Positions 52,082 through 60,904 of a DNA stretch of 64,000 bases are shown here, piece after piece. The translations under genes and the position numbers were made by a program. The notes beneath the pieces were generated by a model. That model was given only the letters and a program-made list of their open reading frames with translations. It was not told the origin of the DNA and did no database searches. Numbering within the stretch: position 1 is the stretch's first letter; the number at the start of each line of letters is the position of its first letter. This stretch comes from Candidatus Schneewindia gallinarum (lineage in GTDB: Bacteria > Bacillota > Clostridia > Oscillospirales > Ruminococcaceae): NCBI GenBank assembly GCA_904420175.1, contig CAJFUF010000008.1, positions 1 to 64,000 of the forward strand, written 5' to 3'.

Positions 52082-53308
52082 TCATTCCTCCGTTGCGATA
52101 TGGTTTCCCGCCGCATAGGCGGTTGTAAAGGCAATTTGCAGGTTAAAGCCGCCTGTGTAGGCGTCCAAGTCCAGCACCTCGCCCGCAAAATACAAATTGT
52201 TCACAAGCTTCGAGCGCATGGAGGCAGGCTGAATTTCCTTCAGCTGCACACCGCCGCGGGTGACGATGGCCTCCTCCACCGGACGCGGCCCTGTCACCGT
52301 CAGGGTAAATTGTTTCAGCAGCGTCACCAGTGCCTGCCGTTGCTTCTTCGTAATGCTGTGCACCTTCTGCTCCGGCGGGATGCCGCTGCGCATGACAACC
52401 ACCGGAATCAGTTTTGCCGGCAAGAGTCGGTCAAGGGCATTGCTGAAATTTTTGTTCTGCTGTACAGAAAAATCCCGCAAAATCCGCGCATCCAGCCGTG
52501 CCTCGTCCAGTGCGGGCTTCAGGTCGATGGATGCCGTCACGGGCCCTTCCCAGCTGAGGTGGGCGGAGCCGGACAGCGTCAACGGGCCGGACAGGCCGAA
52601 GTGTGTGAACAGCATTTCGCCCTGCTCCCTATAAACAGGCTTTCCCCGCTGGGACAGCGTCAGCGTTACATTTTTTAACGACAGCCCCATCAGATCGCGC
52701 ACAAATGGTTCCGCACAGCACAGCGGCACAAGGGAGCCGGTCAGCGGCGTCACAAAATGGCCCGCCTGCCTGGCAAGCCGGTACCCGTCCCCGGTGGAGC
52801 CGGTGCCCGGGTAGGACAGCCCGCCTGTGGCAATCAGCACCCTGTCCGCAGGAAAGGCCTGTCCGCCTTTCAGCCGCACGCCGGTCACGCTGCCGTCCTG
52901 CAAAAGCAGGCTGTCCGCCGTGGCGTGCACCACCCGGCACCCCGCTTCCGCCGCCGCGGCGCGCAGCGTATCCGCCACATCTGCAGCCCGGTCCGACACG
53001 GGAAACACCCGGCCGCCCCGCTCCGTTTTCAGCGGCAGGCCGCGCCCCTCAAAAAAGGCCATGGTGTCCGCCGCGCCGAACCGGCTGTAGGCGCTGCGCA
53101 AAAAAGGGGCCCCGTGCACCACGTTGGCGAAAAAGGTGTCCGCATCGCAGTTGTTGGTGACGTTGCAGCGGCCCTTGCCGGTGATCAGCAGTTTTTTTAA
53201 AGGCCTGTCCTTTTTTTCAAGAATGGTTACCTGCGCCCCCTGCCGGGCCGCCTGAATCCCGGCAAACAGGCCCGCCGGGCCGCCGCCGATGATGCAAACT
53301 TCCCTCAT
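52082..53308 (-). CDS. NAD(P)/FAD-dependent oxidoreductase, HI0933/YhiN family
   Basis: A 408-residue flavoprotein. The dinucleotide motif IIGGGPAGLFAGIQAARQG starts at residue 6. LITGKGRCNVTNN, the second family signature, is near residue 50, and the C-terminus has FAGEVLDLDAYTGGFNLQIAF. Members are poorly characterised, though some act as aminoacetone oxidases. Its conserved place beside cmk in Clostridia suggests a housekeeping role. Overlaps the RpiR gene by four bases. Confidence 0.92.
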   Translation of the reverse strand: MREVCIIGGGPAGLFAGIQAARQGAQVTILEKKDRPLKKLLITGKGRCNVTNNCDADTFFANVVHGAPFLRSAYSRFGAADTMAFFEGRGLPLKTERGGRVFPVSDRAADVADTLRAAAAEAGCRVVHATADSLLLQDGSVTGVRLKGGQAFPADRVLIATGGLSYPGTGSTGDGYRLARQAGHFVTPLTGSLVPLCCAEPFVRDLMGLSLKNVTLTLSQRGKPVYREQGEMLFTHFGLSGPLTLSGSAHLSWEGPVTASIDLKPALDEARLDARILRDFSVQQNKNFSNALDRLLPAKLIPVVVMRSGIPPEQKVHSITKKQRQALVTLLKQFTLTVTGPRPVEEAIVTRGGVQLKEIQPASMRSKLVNNLYFAGEVLDLDAYTGGFNLQIAFTTAYAAGNHIATEE

Positions 53309-54180
53309 TGGCCGCCCGTCTCCCCCATTTTTTCAAACATCTCGTATTCTTCCCAAATCTGCTCCAGACGGTTGAAGGTACGCTCCACGTCCTTCTTTTT
53401 CTTTAAGCCCACCGCCACAATCAGCGCATTGATGAGGCTTAAGGGCGCCACCAGCGAGTCCACAAAGGACGCCATATCGCTGCGGGCAAGCAAGGTAAAC
53501 TTGGCCCGGGGGGTGATGGGGGACGCCGGCGTGTCGGTAATGGCAATGACCGTGGCGCCCATGTCCGCGGCAAATTTCAGCGCCTTAATGGTGCGCTTGG
53601 AGTAACGCGGGAAGCTGATGCCCACAATAACGTCCCCGGGGCCGATGTTTAGGATCTGCTCAAAAATGTCGTTGGGGCTGGTGCTGTTGACAATTTTCAC
53701 ACTGTCGAACAGAAGGCTGAAATAAAAGCCGAGAAAGCCGGACAGCGTGGCAGAGCTGCGGATGCCCAGCAGATAGATGTTTTTGGCGCCGAGCAGCGCT
53801 TCCACCGCGCCGTTGAAATCCGCCTTTTTCGTCTCACTCAGCGTTTCTTTAATGCGGTCGATGTCCTGATTCAGCACAATGTCCAGCACGTCGGAATCGG
53901 CGATTTGCTCCTCCGCAACCTCCATACGCTGCACGGCGGTCAGCTTGTTTCGGATCATCTCCCGCAGGGCCTTTTGCAGTTCCGGGTATCCCTCATACCC
54001 CAGCTCCACCGCGAAGCGGACCACCGTGGACTCGGACACGCCCACCGTTCTGCCCAGCTTTGCCGCCGTCATAAAGGCGGCCTTGTCGTACCACTGGGTG
54101 ATGTAGTCCGCAATCAGTTTCTGTCCTTTGGAGAAGCCGCTGCGCCGTTCATGGATGAGATCCAAAAGATTTTTCGGCAT
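53305..54180 (-). CDS. MurR/RpiR family transcriptional regulator
   Basis: A 291-residue regulator. The N-terminal HTH_6 domain (about 1-77, with ADYITQWYDKAAFMTAAKLGRTVGVSESTVVRFA) is joined to a SIS sugar-isomerase domain (about 125-255), which binds phosphosugars. A Lys-rich C-terminus follows. ATG at 54180 is chosen because AAAGGTGA lies eight bases upstream; the GTG at 54192 lacks a site. As the first gene of the cmk operon it probably controls its own operon. The effector cannot be told. Confidence 0.9.
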   Translation of the reverse strand: MPKNLLDLIHERRSGFSKGQKLIADYITQWYDKAAFMTAAKLGRTVGVSESTVVRFAVELGYEGYPELQKALREMIRNKLTAVQRMEVAEEQIADSDVLDIVLNQDIDRIKETLSETKKADFNGAVEALLGAKNIYLLGIRSSATLSGFLGFYFSLLFDSVKIVNSTSPNDIFEQILNIGPGDVIVGISFPRYSKRTIKALKFAADMGATVIAITDTPASPITPRAKFTLLARSDMASFVDSLVAPLSLINALIVAVGLKKKKDVERTFNRLEQIWEEYEMFEKMGETGGQ

Positions 54181-54214
54181 GCTTTTAATCACCTTTCAAC
54201 AGACATATAGAATT

Positions 54215-54243
54215 ATTATATCCCCATTTGCCGCAAAAGGCAA
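54215..54243 (-). promoter_or_regulatory. Promoter of the rpiR-cmk-ispH/rpsA operon
   Basis: Minus strand TTGCCT (54243-54238), 17-base spacer, perfect TATAAT (54220-54215). It lies just below the dpaB stop. Confidence 0.7.
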
Positions 54244-54258
54244 TCATTTCCGCCGCGA

Positions 54259-54822
54259 TTAAAAGAAAATCGGGCCCAGCTGTTTTCCCTCCAGCGCCAG
54301 CCTGATTGTGTCCTCCACCTTGGTAAAGTCCGCCACAAGGCTGCGGGGCTTGTTCTCCGGGTCGTCCTGGCTTAGCGGTACAAAATACATGTTTTTATAA
54401 TTTAACAGGTGCCCGATGTTTTTGCCGCTGCCGGACAGCCCGTCGTTGGTCGCCACGGCGATGACCACCGGCCGCCCGTTCCGCACATGGCTTTTCACCG
54501 CCATGCACACCGGTGTGTCCGTAATGCCGTAGGCCAGCTTTGCAAGGGTGTTGCCCGTGCAGGGGCACACCAGCAGCACATCAAACATCTTTTTCGGACC
54601 GATGGGCTCCGCCTTTGGGATGCTGTCGATAATGCTGCGGCCCGTCAGCGTCTCCAGGCGGAACTTCAGCTCTGCCGCTGTGCCGAACCGGGTATCCAGG
54701 CTGGCCGCATTAAAGGACAAGATGGGCGTCACCTGCGCCCCGTGCTCTACCAATTTTTTCAGCACCTCCTCCGCACGGTGAAATGTGCAGAAGGAGCCGG
54801 TCATGCAAAAACCAATGTTCAT
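54259..54822 (-). CDS. dpaB: Dipicolinate synthase subunit B
   Basis: Flavoprotein subunit of dipicolinate synthase (SpoVFB), made in the mother cell during sporulation. The 187 residues follow the flavin-binding Lot6/UbiX-like fold: NIGFCMTGSFCTFHRA at the start, VCPCTGNTLAKLAYG near residue 91 and ATNDGLSGSGKNIG near 122. Overlaps dpaA by four bases. Confidence 0.94.
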   Translation of the reverse strand: MNIGFCMTGSFCTFHRAEEVLKKLVEHGAQVTPILSFNAASLDTRFGTAAELKFRLETLTGRSIIDSIPKAEPIGPKKMFDVLLVCPCTGNTLAKLAYGITDTPVCMAVKSHVRNGRPVVIAVATNDGLSGSGKNIGHLLNYKNMYFVPLSQDDPENKPRSLVADFTKVEDTIRLALEGKQLGPIFF

Positions 54823-55694
54823 AATCTGCTTCCCCTTTCCTCAAGGCAGTGGCTGATGGCGGTTTTTATCAGTTTCCCGGCCGTCATGGGCGCCACCTTT
54901 CCCGGCAGCGACAGGGCCGAAATCACATTCTTTTTCAGGCGTCTGGCGCTTTCAAAGTCCACCCCGCCCGGCAGGGACGCAAGATCAATCAGCACGCTGT
55001 CCTCCTTCATGCCGGCCAGCAGTTCGGCGGAAAACAGTGGAGCGGGAACCGTGTTATAAATAATATCGGACACAGGCACCAGCAGTGGCAGCTGATCCGT
55101 CATAGCAGGCTCGTAACCCATCGCCTCAATCCATGCGGCGTCCGTTTTTTTGCGCACCGCCACCGTCACATGTGCGCCCAGCGCCTGCAGCGTCCGGCAC
55201 AGCACCTTGCTGACACGGCCAAAGCCGGTAACCAGCACCCGGCTGCCGTGCAGGGTAAAGGGCGTGTTTTCCATGGCCGCCTGCACCGCCCCCTCCGCCG
55301 TGGGCACCGCATTCAGTACCGTCAGCTCTTCCCGCAGGAAGTAGTCAATCACTGTCAGGCCGAAGGCCGCCGCCTCCGCCATGGTCTCTTCGCTGACCAT
55401 ACCCGCCAGCACAGGCGCCTCTTTCGGAATCAGGGGCAGCAGATCGCCCAGTCCCAGCTTGTAATCGTCGGCGCCGAGGTTGATAAGGCGGTCCTTTTTC
55501 AGCATCGGCAGCCCCAGAACCACCAGCTGCGTGTGCGCAAGGCGGTCCGAAAGCTCTGTAAACGGCAGGCCGCGTTTTGTGCAGGGGCCCACCTTGTAGG
55601 TGCCGAACAGGGAGACCTCCTTCCCCTCTTTTTTCAGCTGCTCGCTGACATACCACAGGCGCAGGTCTCCACCTATTACCGCGATTCTTCTCAT
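54819..55694 (-). CDS. dpaA: Dipicolinate synthase subunit A
   Basis: Oxidises dihydrodipicolinate to dipicolinic acid for the spore core (SpoVFA). The 291 residues have an N-terminal domain (RRIAVIGGDLRLWYVSEQL), then a Rossmann NAD(P)-binding domain with VLVTGFGRVSKVLCRTLQALGA near residue 152. ATG at 55694 with GGAAGGTGG upstream is chosen over a TTG at 55712. A sigma-K-like promoter lies upstream. Confidence 0.95.
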   Translation of the reverse strand: MRRIAVIGGDLRLWYVSEQLKKEGKEVSLFGTYKVGPCTKRGLPFTELSDRLAHTQLVVLGLPMLKKDRLINLGADDYKLGLGDLLPLIPKEAPVLAGMVSEETMAEAAAFGLTVIDYFLREELTVLNAVPTAEGAVQAAMENTPFTLHGSRVLVTGFGRVSKVLCRTLQALGAHVTVAVRKKTDAAWIEAMGYEPAMTDQLPLLVPVSDIIYNTVPAPLFSAELLAGMKEDSVLIDLASLPGGVDFESARRLKKNVISALSLPGKVAPMTAGKLIKTAISHCLEERGSRL

Positions 55695-55730
55695 AAAACC
55701 CCCACCTTCCAAAACAACGGCTTTTATCAG

Positions 55731-55758
55731 TATCCTATGCCGGGGGCGGTTTTTCCGT
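55731..55758 (-). promoter_or_regulatory. Sigma-K-like promoter of dpaA-dpaB
   Basis: Minus strand AC (55758-55757), 17-base spacer, CATAGGATA (55739-55731). This fits the sigma-K pattern AC-N16/17-CATAnnnTA. In Bacillus the spoVF operon is sigma-K dependent. Confidence 0.65.
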
Positions 55759-55776
55759 TACGATACAAAAAAGATA

Positions 55777-55805
55777 TTTATTTTCCCTTCAAAAAGCAAT
55801 ATAAT
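55777..55805 (+). promoter_or_regulatory. Promoter of murC
   Basis: Perfect -10 TATAAT at 55800-55805 with a weak -35 (TTTATT, 55777-55782) at 17 bases. Confidence 0.5.
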
Positions 55806-55849
55806 AGAAAAGACAGTGTGAGAAGAAAAACAACCAAGGAGCGAACAGT

Positions 55850-57247
55850 ATGACACAACTCGACAAACACGCCCTGGACCATATTTCCCGGATTCATTTC
55901 ATTGGTATCGGCGGGTCCGGCATGTTCCCGCTGGCGCAGATTCTTAATAAAGAAGGATTCCAGCTTACGGGCTCCGACAATAACGAGTCGGACACGCTGG
56001 ACCTTGTGCGCGGCATGGGCATTCCCGTCCACCTCGGGCACGACGCCAAAAACATTGAGGGGGCGCAGATGGTGGTTTACACCGCCGCCATCCCGGCCGA
56101 CAACCCGGAACTGCTGGCGGCAAAGGCTGCGGGCATTCCCACGGTGGAACGCGCGGGGATGCTGGGGCTTATCTCCCGGCGGTACCGGCGCAGCGTGTGT
56201 GTCAGCGGAACCCACGGCAAGACCACCTGCTCCTCCATGACGGCAAAAATCCTGATGGACGCAGGGGCGGATCCCTCGGCCGTCATCGGCGGAAAGCTGA
56301 AGGCCATCGGCGGCAGCGGGCGCGTTGGGAACAGCGACATTTTCGTGTGCGAGGCGTGCGAGTTTAAGGACACCTTCCTTTCCCTGCACTCGGACATCGG
56401 CGTGATTCTCAATATTGACGAGGATCATCTTGACTACTTCGGGACCCTTGACAACATCATCAAGTCCTTCCGCACCTTTGCAGAAAACAACACCGGCCCC
56501 ATTATCTTTGACGGGGACGACAAAAACACCCGCCGGGCGCTGGCGGGCCTTTCCAAGCGGCTTATTTCCTTCGGCTTTGGCGAGGGCAACGCCTTCCGCG
56601 CGGTGAACCCCCAGGTGGACGGCCACATGCGCTACCGGTACGAGCTGGTTGTCGGCGGAAAGAACATGGGGGAAATCGTCCTCGGCGTGCCCGGCATGCA
56701 CAACATCCTCAACTCCCTTGCGGCCATTGCCGCCGCAGTGGAGCTGGGCGTTTCAATTGAGGTGTGCCGCGACAGCCTTGCCGGCTTCACCGGCGCCGGC
56801 CGGCGGTTTGAAATTCTCGGCACCATCGACGGCATCACCATTGCGGACGACTACGCCCACCACCCGGCAGAGCTGAAGGCCACGCTGGAGACGGCCATGA
56901 ACATGGGCTATGGCCAGGTGTTCGCGGTGTTCCAGCCCTTCACCTACTCCCGGACGAAAATTCTGTTTGACGATTTTGTCAAGGTTCTGTCCATCCCCGA
57001 CCGGCTGGTAATGAGCGAAATCATGGGCGGCCGGGAGGAGAACACCTACGGCATCTACACGGCGGATCTTGCCGAAAAGCTGCCGGGATCCGTCTGGTTC
57101 CCCACCTTTGACGAAATTGCAGACTATGTTTTAAAAGAGGCGAAGCCGGGTGACCTTGTCATCACCCTCGGCTGCGGCGACATCTATAAGGCCGCAAAAA
57201 AAATGTTTCAGAAAGCACAGGAGGCGGGGCGCGATGTCAAACGGTAA
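55850..57247 (+). CDS. murC: UDP-N-acetylmuramate--L-alanine ligase
   Basis: Adds the first amino acid to the peptidoglycan stem in the cytoplasm. The 465 residues begin with the MurNAc-binding Rossmann segment IHFIGIGGSGMFPLAQIL, then ATP P-loop GTHGKTTCSS near residue 119, NIDEDHLDYFG, and the C-terminal domain with DDYAHHPAEL. AAGGAG lies before the ATG. Its 3' end overlaps the next gene by 14 bases. Confidence 0.97.
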   Translation: MTQLDKHALDHISRIHFIGIGGSGMFPLAQILNKEGFQLTGSDNNESDTLDLVRGMGIPVHLGHDAKNIEGAQMVVYTAAIPADNPELLAAKAAGIPTVERAGMLGLISRRYRRSVCVSGTHGKTTCSSMTAKILMDAGADPSAVIGGKLKAIGGSGRVGNSDIFVCEACEFKDTFLSLHSDIGVILNIDEDHLDYFGTLDNIIKSFRTFAENNTGPIIFDGDDKNTRRALAGLSKRLISFGFGEGNAFRAVNPQVDGHMRYRYELVVGGKNMGEIVLGVPGMHNILNSLAAIAAAVELGVSIEVCRDSLAGFTGAGRRFEILGTIDGITIADDYAHHPAELKATLETAMNMGYGQVFAVFQPFTYSRTKILFDDFVKVLSIPDRLVMSEIMGGREENTYGIYTADLAEKLPGSVWFPTFDEIADYVLKEAKPGDLVITLGCGDIYKAAKKMFQKAQEAGRDVKR

Positions 57248-58514
57248 CCTGTTCAGGGCGGCAGACATTCTGCTGCCCGCCCACACAGACATGCAGAGAT
57301 GGAGCGTTGTGGCCTGCGACCAGTACACCTCCGAGCCGGAGTACTGGCGGGAGCTCTCCGAATACGTGGGGGACGCACCTTCCACCCTGCGGCTGACCCT
57401 GCCGGAAATCTACCTCGGCACCGGGGAGGAGGCCCGCCGCAGCGACGCCGCGGTGGACGCCTGCACACAGTATTTACAAAGCGGTTTTTTTGAGCAGTTC
57501 CCGGACGCCTATGTCTACACCCTGCGCCGCCTGCGGGACGGCGGCGTGCGCAGAGGTCTTGTGGGCATGGCGGACCTGCTGCAGTACGACTATTCCGAGG
57601 GCTCCGTCTCCCCCATCCGGGCGACGGAGGCCACCGTGCTGGAGCGCATCCCGCCCCGCATGGCCATCCGCCGCAGGATGCCGGTGGAGTTTCCCCACGT
57701 CATGCTGCTGGCAGACGACCCGGAGGACGCGCTGTTCCGCTTCCTTGACGGGAGGAAAGACGGCTACCGCAAGCTGTACGATTTCCCGCTGAACATGGAT
57801 TCCGGCTATGTGACCGGCTACCTTGTCGCACAGGCGGATCACGGCTTCATCGACCAGTATTTTCAGGCGCTGGCCGCCGCGGACAGCGCAAAGACGCGTT
57901 ATGGCATTGATGCGCCGCCGCTGGCGCTGGCCGTGGGGGACGGCAACCACTCCCTTGCCACGGCAAAAGCCGTGTTTCTTGAGCGGACAAAGGACATGAC
58001 GCCGGAACAGCGCCTGTCCGACCCGTCCCGCTTCGCCCTGTGCGAGGTGGTTAACCTGCACGACCGTACCCTGCAGTTTGAGCCCATCCACCGTGTGCTG
58101 TTTGGGGTGGACAAGCAGAAGCTGTTAAACAGGTTACATAGCGTGCACAGCGTGGCGGACGGGGAAGCGCCCGGCGCGCAGAGCTTCACCCTTGTGGACG
58201 CAGAGGGGGAACGGACGCTGTCCATCCTCGACCCGCGCCACAACCTTACGGTGGGCACTTTACAGCTGTTCTTGGACGAGTACCTGAAAGAGAATGAGGG
58301 CGAGATTGACTACATTCATGGGGACGGCACCGTGCGCGCCCTTGCGGGCAAAGGCGCGCTGGGCTTCCTGCTGCCGGCCATGCGTAAGCAGCAGCTGTTC
58401 CCCACCGTGATACAAGACGGCGTACTGCCGCGCAAAACCTTCTCCATGGGGCACGCCTGCGACAAGCGGTTCTATCTGGAGGGGCGGCGTATCCGCCGGA
58501 AGGAGGAGCGATGA
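57234..58514 (+). CDS. DUF1015 family protein
   Basis: A 426-residue protein of the DUF1015 family, which has no settled function. It opens with FRAADILLPA and CDQYTSEPEYW, carries the central family motif VGDGNHSLATAKAVF near residue 225 and ends in FSMGHACDKRFY. ATG at 57234 with GGAGGCGGG upstream lies inside the murC end. Coupled to the zinc-ribbon gene by four bases. No secretion signal. Confidence 0.85.
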   Translation: MSNGNLFRAADILLPAHTDMQRWSVVACDQYTSEPEYWRELSEYVGDAPSTLRLTLPEIYLGTGEEARRSDAAVDACTQYLQSGFFEQFPDAYVYTLRRLRDGGVRRGLVGMADLLQYDYSEGSVSPIRATEATVLERIPPRMAIRRRMPVEFPHVMLLADDPEDALFRFLDGRKDGYRKLYDFPLNMDSGYVTGYLVAQADHGFIDQYFQALAAADSAKTRYGIDAPPLALAVGDGNHSLATAKAVFLERTKDMTPEQRLSDPSRFALCEVVNLHDRTLQFEPIHRVLFGVDKQKLLNRLHSVHSVADGEAPGAQSFTLVDAEGERTLSILDPRHNLTVGTLQLFLDEYLKENEGEIDYIHGDGTVRALAGKGALGFLLPAMRKQQLFPTVIQDGVLPRKTFSMGHACDKRFYLEGRRIRRKEER

Positions 58515-59014
58515 GCAGGGAGGAAGCGGCAAAAAAGCTGCGCGGGAATGTTCTCATTGGCCTTGCCGGGCTGGCGGCTGCGGCAGTAACCCTTGCCCTG
58601 ACAGGCGGAAAAGGGATTCCCGGTCTGCTGCTGCCCTTTGCGGAGGCCATGGTGGTGGTCTTTTCCATAACCCAGGGCATTTACCACTGGCGGGTCATGA
58701 AAGGGCTTGTGGAAAGCGAGCCGGAGCCGGGTCCGGACACCCTGACACCGCTGCCGCCGGTCGACGCTGAAGCACCGGCAGCGGACGGGCGGGCAGCAGA
58801 GCCCGACGTCCCGGCTGAGACAAAGGCACAAAAGCCCTCCCCCGTGCACGAAGAGACTGCGTCGGACACGAAACCCCAGGCAGACAGCGGCCAGGATATG
58901 GAAATGCAGGACATTCCAAAAGGGGCGGTATTTTGTCCCTTCTGCGGGGAGAAGCTGCTGAAAAGCGGAGATTTTTGCCCCCGCTGCGGAAAGCGCAGAG
59001 AGCACAATGAATAG
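58511..59014 (+). CDS. Membrane zinc-ribbon protein, unknown function
   Basis: A 167-residue protein with two hydrophobic helices at about 12-31 and 34-52, then an acidic, Pro-rich linker (about 68-130) and a C-terminal zinc ribbon with CPFCG and CPRCG. Topology implies a cytoplasmic zinc ribbon. No family recognised. It is the last gene after murC and the DUF1015 gene. Confidence 0.75.
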   Translation: MSREEAAKKLRGNVLIGLAGLAAAAVTLALTGGKGIPGLLLPFAEAMVVVFSITQGIYHWRVMKGLVESEPEPGPDTLTPLPPVDAEAPAADGRAAEPDVPAETKAQKPSPVHEETASDTKPQADSGQDMEMQDIPKGAVFCPFCGEKLLKSGDFCPRCGKRREHNE

Positions 59015-59052
59015 AAAGGAGCGCCGGTCCCGTAGGGGGCCGGCGCTCCTTT
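59015..59052. terminator. Bidirectional terminator between convergent genes
   Basis: Perfect 13-bp stem AAAGGAGCGCCGG with its complement (59015-59027 with 59040-59052), followed by T on the plus side. It lies between the zinc-ribbon stop and the mazF stop. Confidence 0.85.
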
Positions 59053-59065
59053 TTAAGCCGGGGCC

Positions 59066-59431
59066 TTATTTATGTAGGGTCCCGGAACCGTTCAGGCCGA
59101 AGCTGATGGACAGCGCACGGTCGACCTCCTGCATGGAGTCCTCCTTCAGGGTGCCCATCTTTTCTTTCAGCCTGCGTTTGTCAAGGGTTCGGATCTGCTC
59201 AAGCAGGACAATGGAATCCCGCTGAAGGCCGCTGTGATCCGCCTCCAGCCGAATGTGGGTGGGCAGGTTTGCCTTCTCCTTCTGGCTGGTGATCGCCGCG
59301 GCGATTACCGTGGGACTGTACCGGTTGCCCACGTCGTTCTGTACCACCAGGACGGGACGCACGCCGCCCTGCTCGGACCCGATGACGGGACTGAGATCCG
59401 CAAAATAAATGTCTCCCCTTCGAATGGTCAT
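59066..59431 (-). CDS. mazF: MazF/PemK-type endoribonuclease toxin
   Basis: A 121-residue mRNA interferase of the MazF/NdoA family. [30 protein letters not shown] is the conserved N-terminal core, with the catalytic Arg in GGVRPV and the Thr/Ser region of AAITSQ. Length is normal. GGAG lies 10 bases before the ATG. I find no antitoxin frame next to it on either side, so it appears solitary; other clostridia also have it away from alr. Confidence 0.93.
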   Translation of the reverse strand: MTIRRGDIYFADLSPVIGSEQGGVRPVLVVQNDVGNRYSPTVIAAAITSQKEKANLPTHIRLEADHSGLQRDSIVLLEQIRTLDKRRLKEKMGTLKEDSMQEVDRALSISFGLNGSGTLHK

Positions 59432-59567
59432 TTTGTCTCACGCTCCGTGGTTTAGGATGTTTGCTGTTATTGTTGTCCTTTTTTCCCTTTTTTAAACAGG
59501 GGTGCAGGTATCGAAAGGGGGATTTTTCCTGTTCACCGCGTTCTATTTTATGTGCGGGCATAAGCTT

Positions 59568-59597
59568 TTGACACGCGGCCCCGCCGCATGGTACACT
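59568..59597 (+). promoter_or_regulatory. Promoter of ung
   Basis: Perfect TTGACA (59568-59573), 18-base spacer, TACACT (59592-59597), about 25 bases before the ung ATG. Confidence 0.55.
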
Positions 59598-59622
59598 GTA
59601 CCGGAAAAGGAGCGTGGCGCAC

Positions 59623-60300
59623 ATGGTGCAATTTCACAACGACTGGGACGAGCTGTTAGGGCCGGAATTTCAAAAGCCCTATTATCAGGATTTGCGGAAA
59701 TTTTTACTGGCAGAGTACAAAACCCGCCGGGTCTATCCCGACATGTATCACATCTTCTACGCTTTACAGCAGACGCCTTACCACGCGGTAAAGGTCGTCA
59801 TTCTCGGGCAGGACCCCTACCATGGGCCGGGGCAGGCCCACGGGCTGTCCTTCTCCGTTCAGCCGGGCGTGCCTGCGCCCCCCTCGCTGCAAAATATTTT
59901 TAAGGAGCTGCATGACGAGCTGGGCTGTACCATCCCCAACAACGGCTGCCTTGCCCCATGGGCCGCACAGGGTGTGCTGCTGCTTAACACGGTGCTGACC
60001 GTCCGGGCAGGGCAGGCAAATTCCCACCGGGGCATGGGCTGGGAACAGTTTACCGACCGGGTCATCAGCCTGTTAAACAGCCGGGAGGATCCGGTGATTT
60101 TCCTGCTGTGGGGCCGCAACGCCATGGACAAGCGGGCGCTGATTACCGCGCCGCAGCACCACATCCTCTCCTGCGCGCACCCAAGCCCGTTTTCCGCTGA
60201 CCGCGGCTTCTTCGGCTGCGGCCACTTCAAAAAAGCAAACGAGCTGCTTGCCGCCATGGGCAAAGATCCCATTGACTGGCAGATAAAAGACATTTCATGA
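59623..60300 (+). CDS. ung: Uracil-DNA glycosylase
   Basis: Removes uracil from DNA. The 225 residues contain the catalytic [13 protein letters not shown] (about 62-74), the uracil-binding LLLNTVLTV, and the DNA-intercalating HPSPFS near residue 185. ATG at 59623 is taken because AGGAG lies ten bases upstream, while a GTG at 59614 is too close to it. Single-gene unit with promoter and terminator. Confidence 0.97.
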   Translation: MVQFHNDWDELLGPEFQKPYYQDLRKFLLAEYKTRRVYPDMYHIFYALQQTPYHAVKVVILGQDPYHGPGQAHGLSFSVQPGVPAPPSLQNIFKELHDELGCTIPNNGCLAPWAAQGVLLLNTVLTVRAGQANSHRGMGWEQFTDRVISLLNSREDPVIFLLWGRNAMDKRALITAPQHHILSCAHPSPFSADRGFFGCGHFKKANELLAAMGKDPIDWQIKDIS

Positions 60301-60305
60301 CAGAG

Positions 60306-60344
60306 AAGCGCCAAAGTTTGAACTTTTTTTGAACTTTGGCGCTT
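60306..60344 (+). terminator. Terminator of ung
   Basis: 13-bp stem (60306-60318 with 60332-60344), then TTTGTT on the plus strand, right after the ung stop. Confidence 0.85.
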
Positions 60345-60348
60345 TTTG

Positions 60349-60377
60349 TTGCTTGGGAAGAAAAAATGCGCTATATT
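60349..60377 (+). promoter_or_regulatory. Promoter of marR-ftsH
   Basis: TTGCTT (60349-60354), 17-base spacer, TATATT (60372-60377). The -10 lies inside the palindrome at 60371-60401. Confidence 0.65.
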
Positions 60378-60401
60378 ATATATGCTGCATAAATAATATA
60401 G
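60371..60401. promoter_or_regulatory. Operator-like palindrome for the MarR regulator
   Basis: Perfect 9-bp inverted repeat CTATATTAT-N13-ATAATATAG covering the -10 of the promoter. Well placed for autorepression by the MarR protein encoded just after it. Confidence 0.5.
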
Positions 60402-60433
60402 ATTATATTTATTTAATGGATCGGAGGAAGGGC

Positions 60434-60904
60434 ATGGACAGCATACAGTTTAAAGAACAGACGCTAAGGTATCTGCGGAATATTTCAGACTGCATGGCTA
60501 GCTTGGTCCTGCCTGCGGCGGATGTCCCGGGACTGACACTGACAGGATTGCTGTTGTTAATCGAGCTTGACCGCAGCCCGGACGGCATGCACACCGTTGG
60601 TTCCCTCGGCAGGCGGCTGCACATGGCAAGCAGCAATACATCCGCACTGTGCAAAAGCCTTGAAAAAAAGGGTCTGATCACCCGAAAACGCAGCAACAAG
60701 GACGAACGCGTGGTGCATGTGCTGCTGACTGAAAACGGCCTGTCGCTGATGCAAAGAATGGAAAGTGACATAAATGAGCGGTTCGGCCCGACGCTGCAAA
60801 GGGAGCCGGAGGAGAACATTGAGGCCATTTTGGACGGCATGGGCAAGCTGTGTGCCCTGCTGGAAAGAATGCTGGCCGAAGGAAAGGAAGGGAATACATT
60901 ATGA
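60434..60904 (+). CDS. MarR family transcriptional regulator
   Basis: A 156-residue winged-helix regulator. The DNA-binding part spans about 45-105 (VGSLGRRLHMASSNTSALCKSLEKKGLITRKRSNKDERVV), flanked by dimerisation helices. ATG at 60434 is chosen because GGAGGAAGG lies just upstream; the open frame extends further without family features. Its stop overlaps the ftsH start, so repressor and protease are co-translated. The ligand is unknown. Confidence 0.92.
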   Translation: MDSIQFKEQTLRYLRNISDCMASLVLPAADVPGLTLTGLLLLIELDRSPDGMHTVGSLGRRLHMASSNTSALCKSLEKKGLITRKRSNKDERVVHVLLTENGLSLMQRMESDINERFGPTLQREPEENIEAILDGMGKLCALLERMLAEGKEGNTL

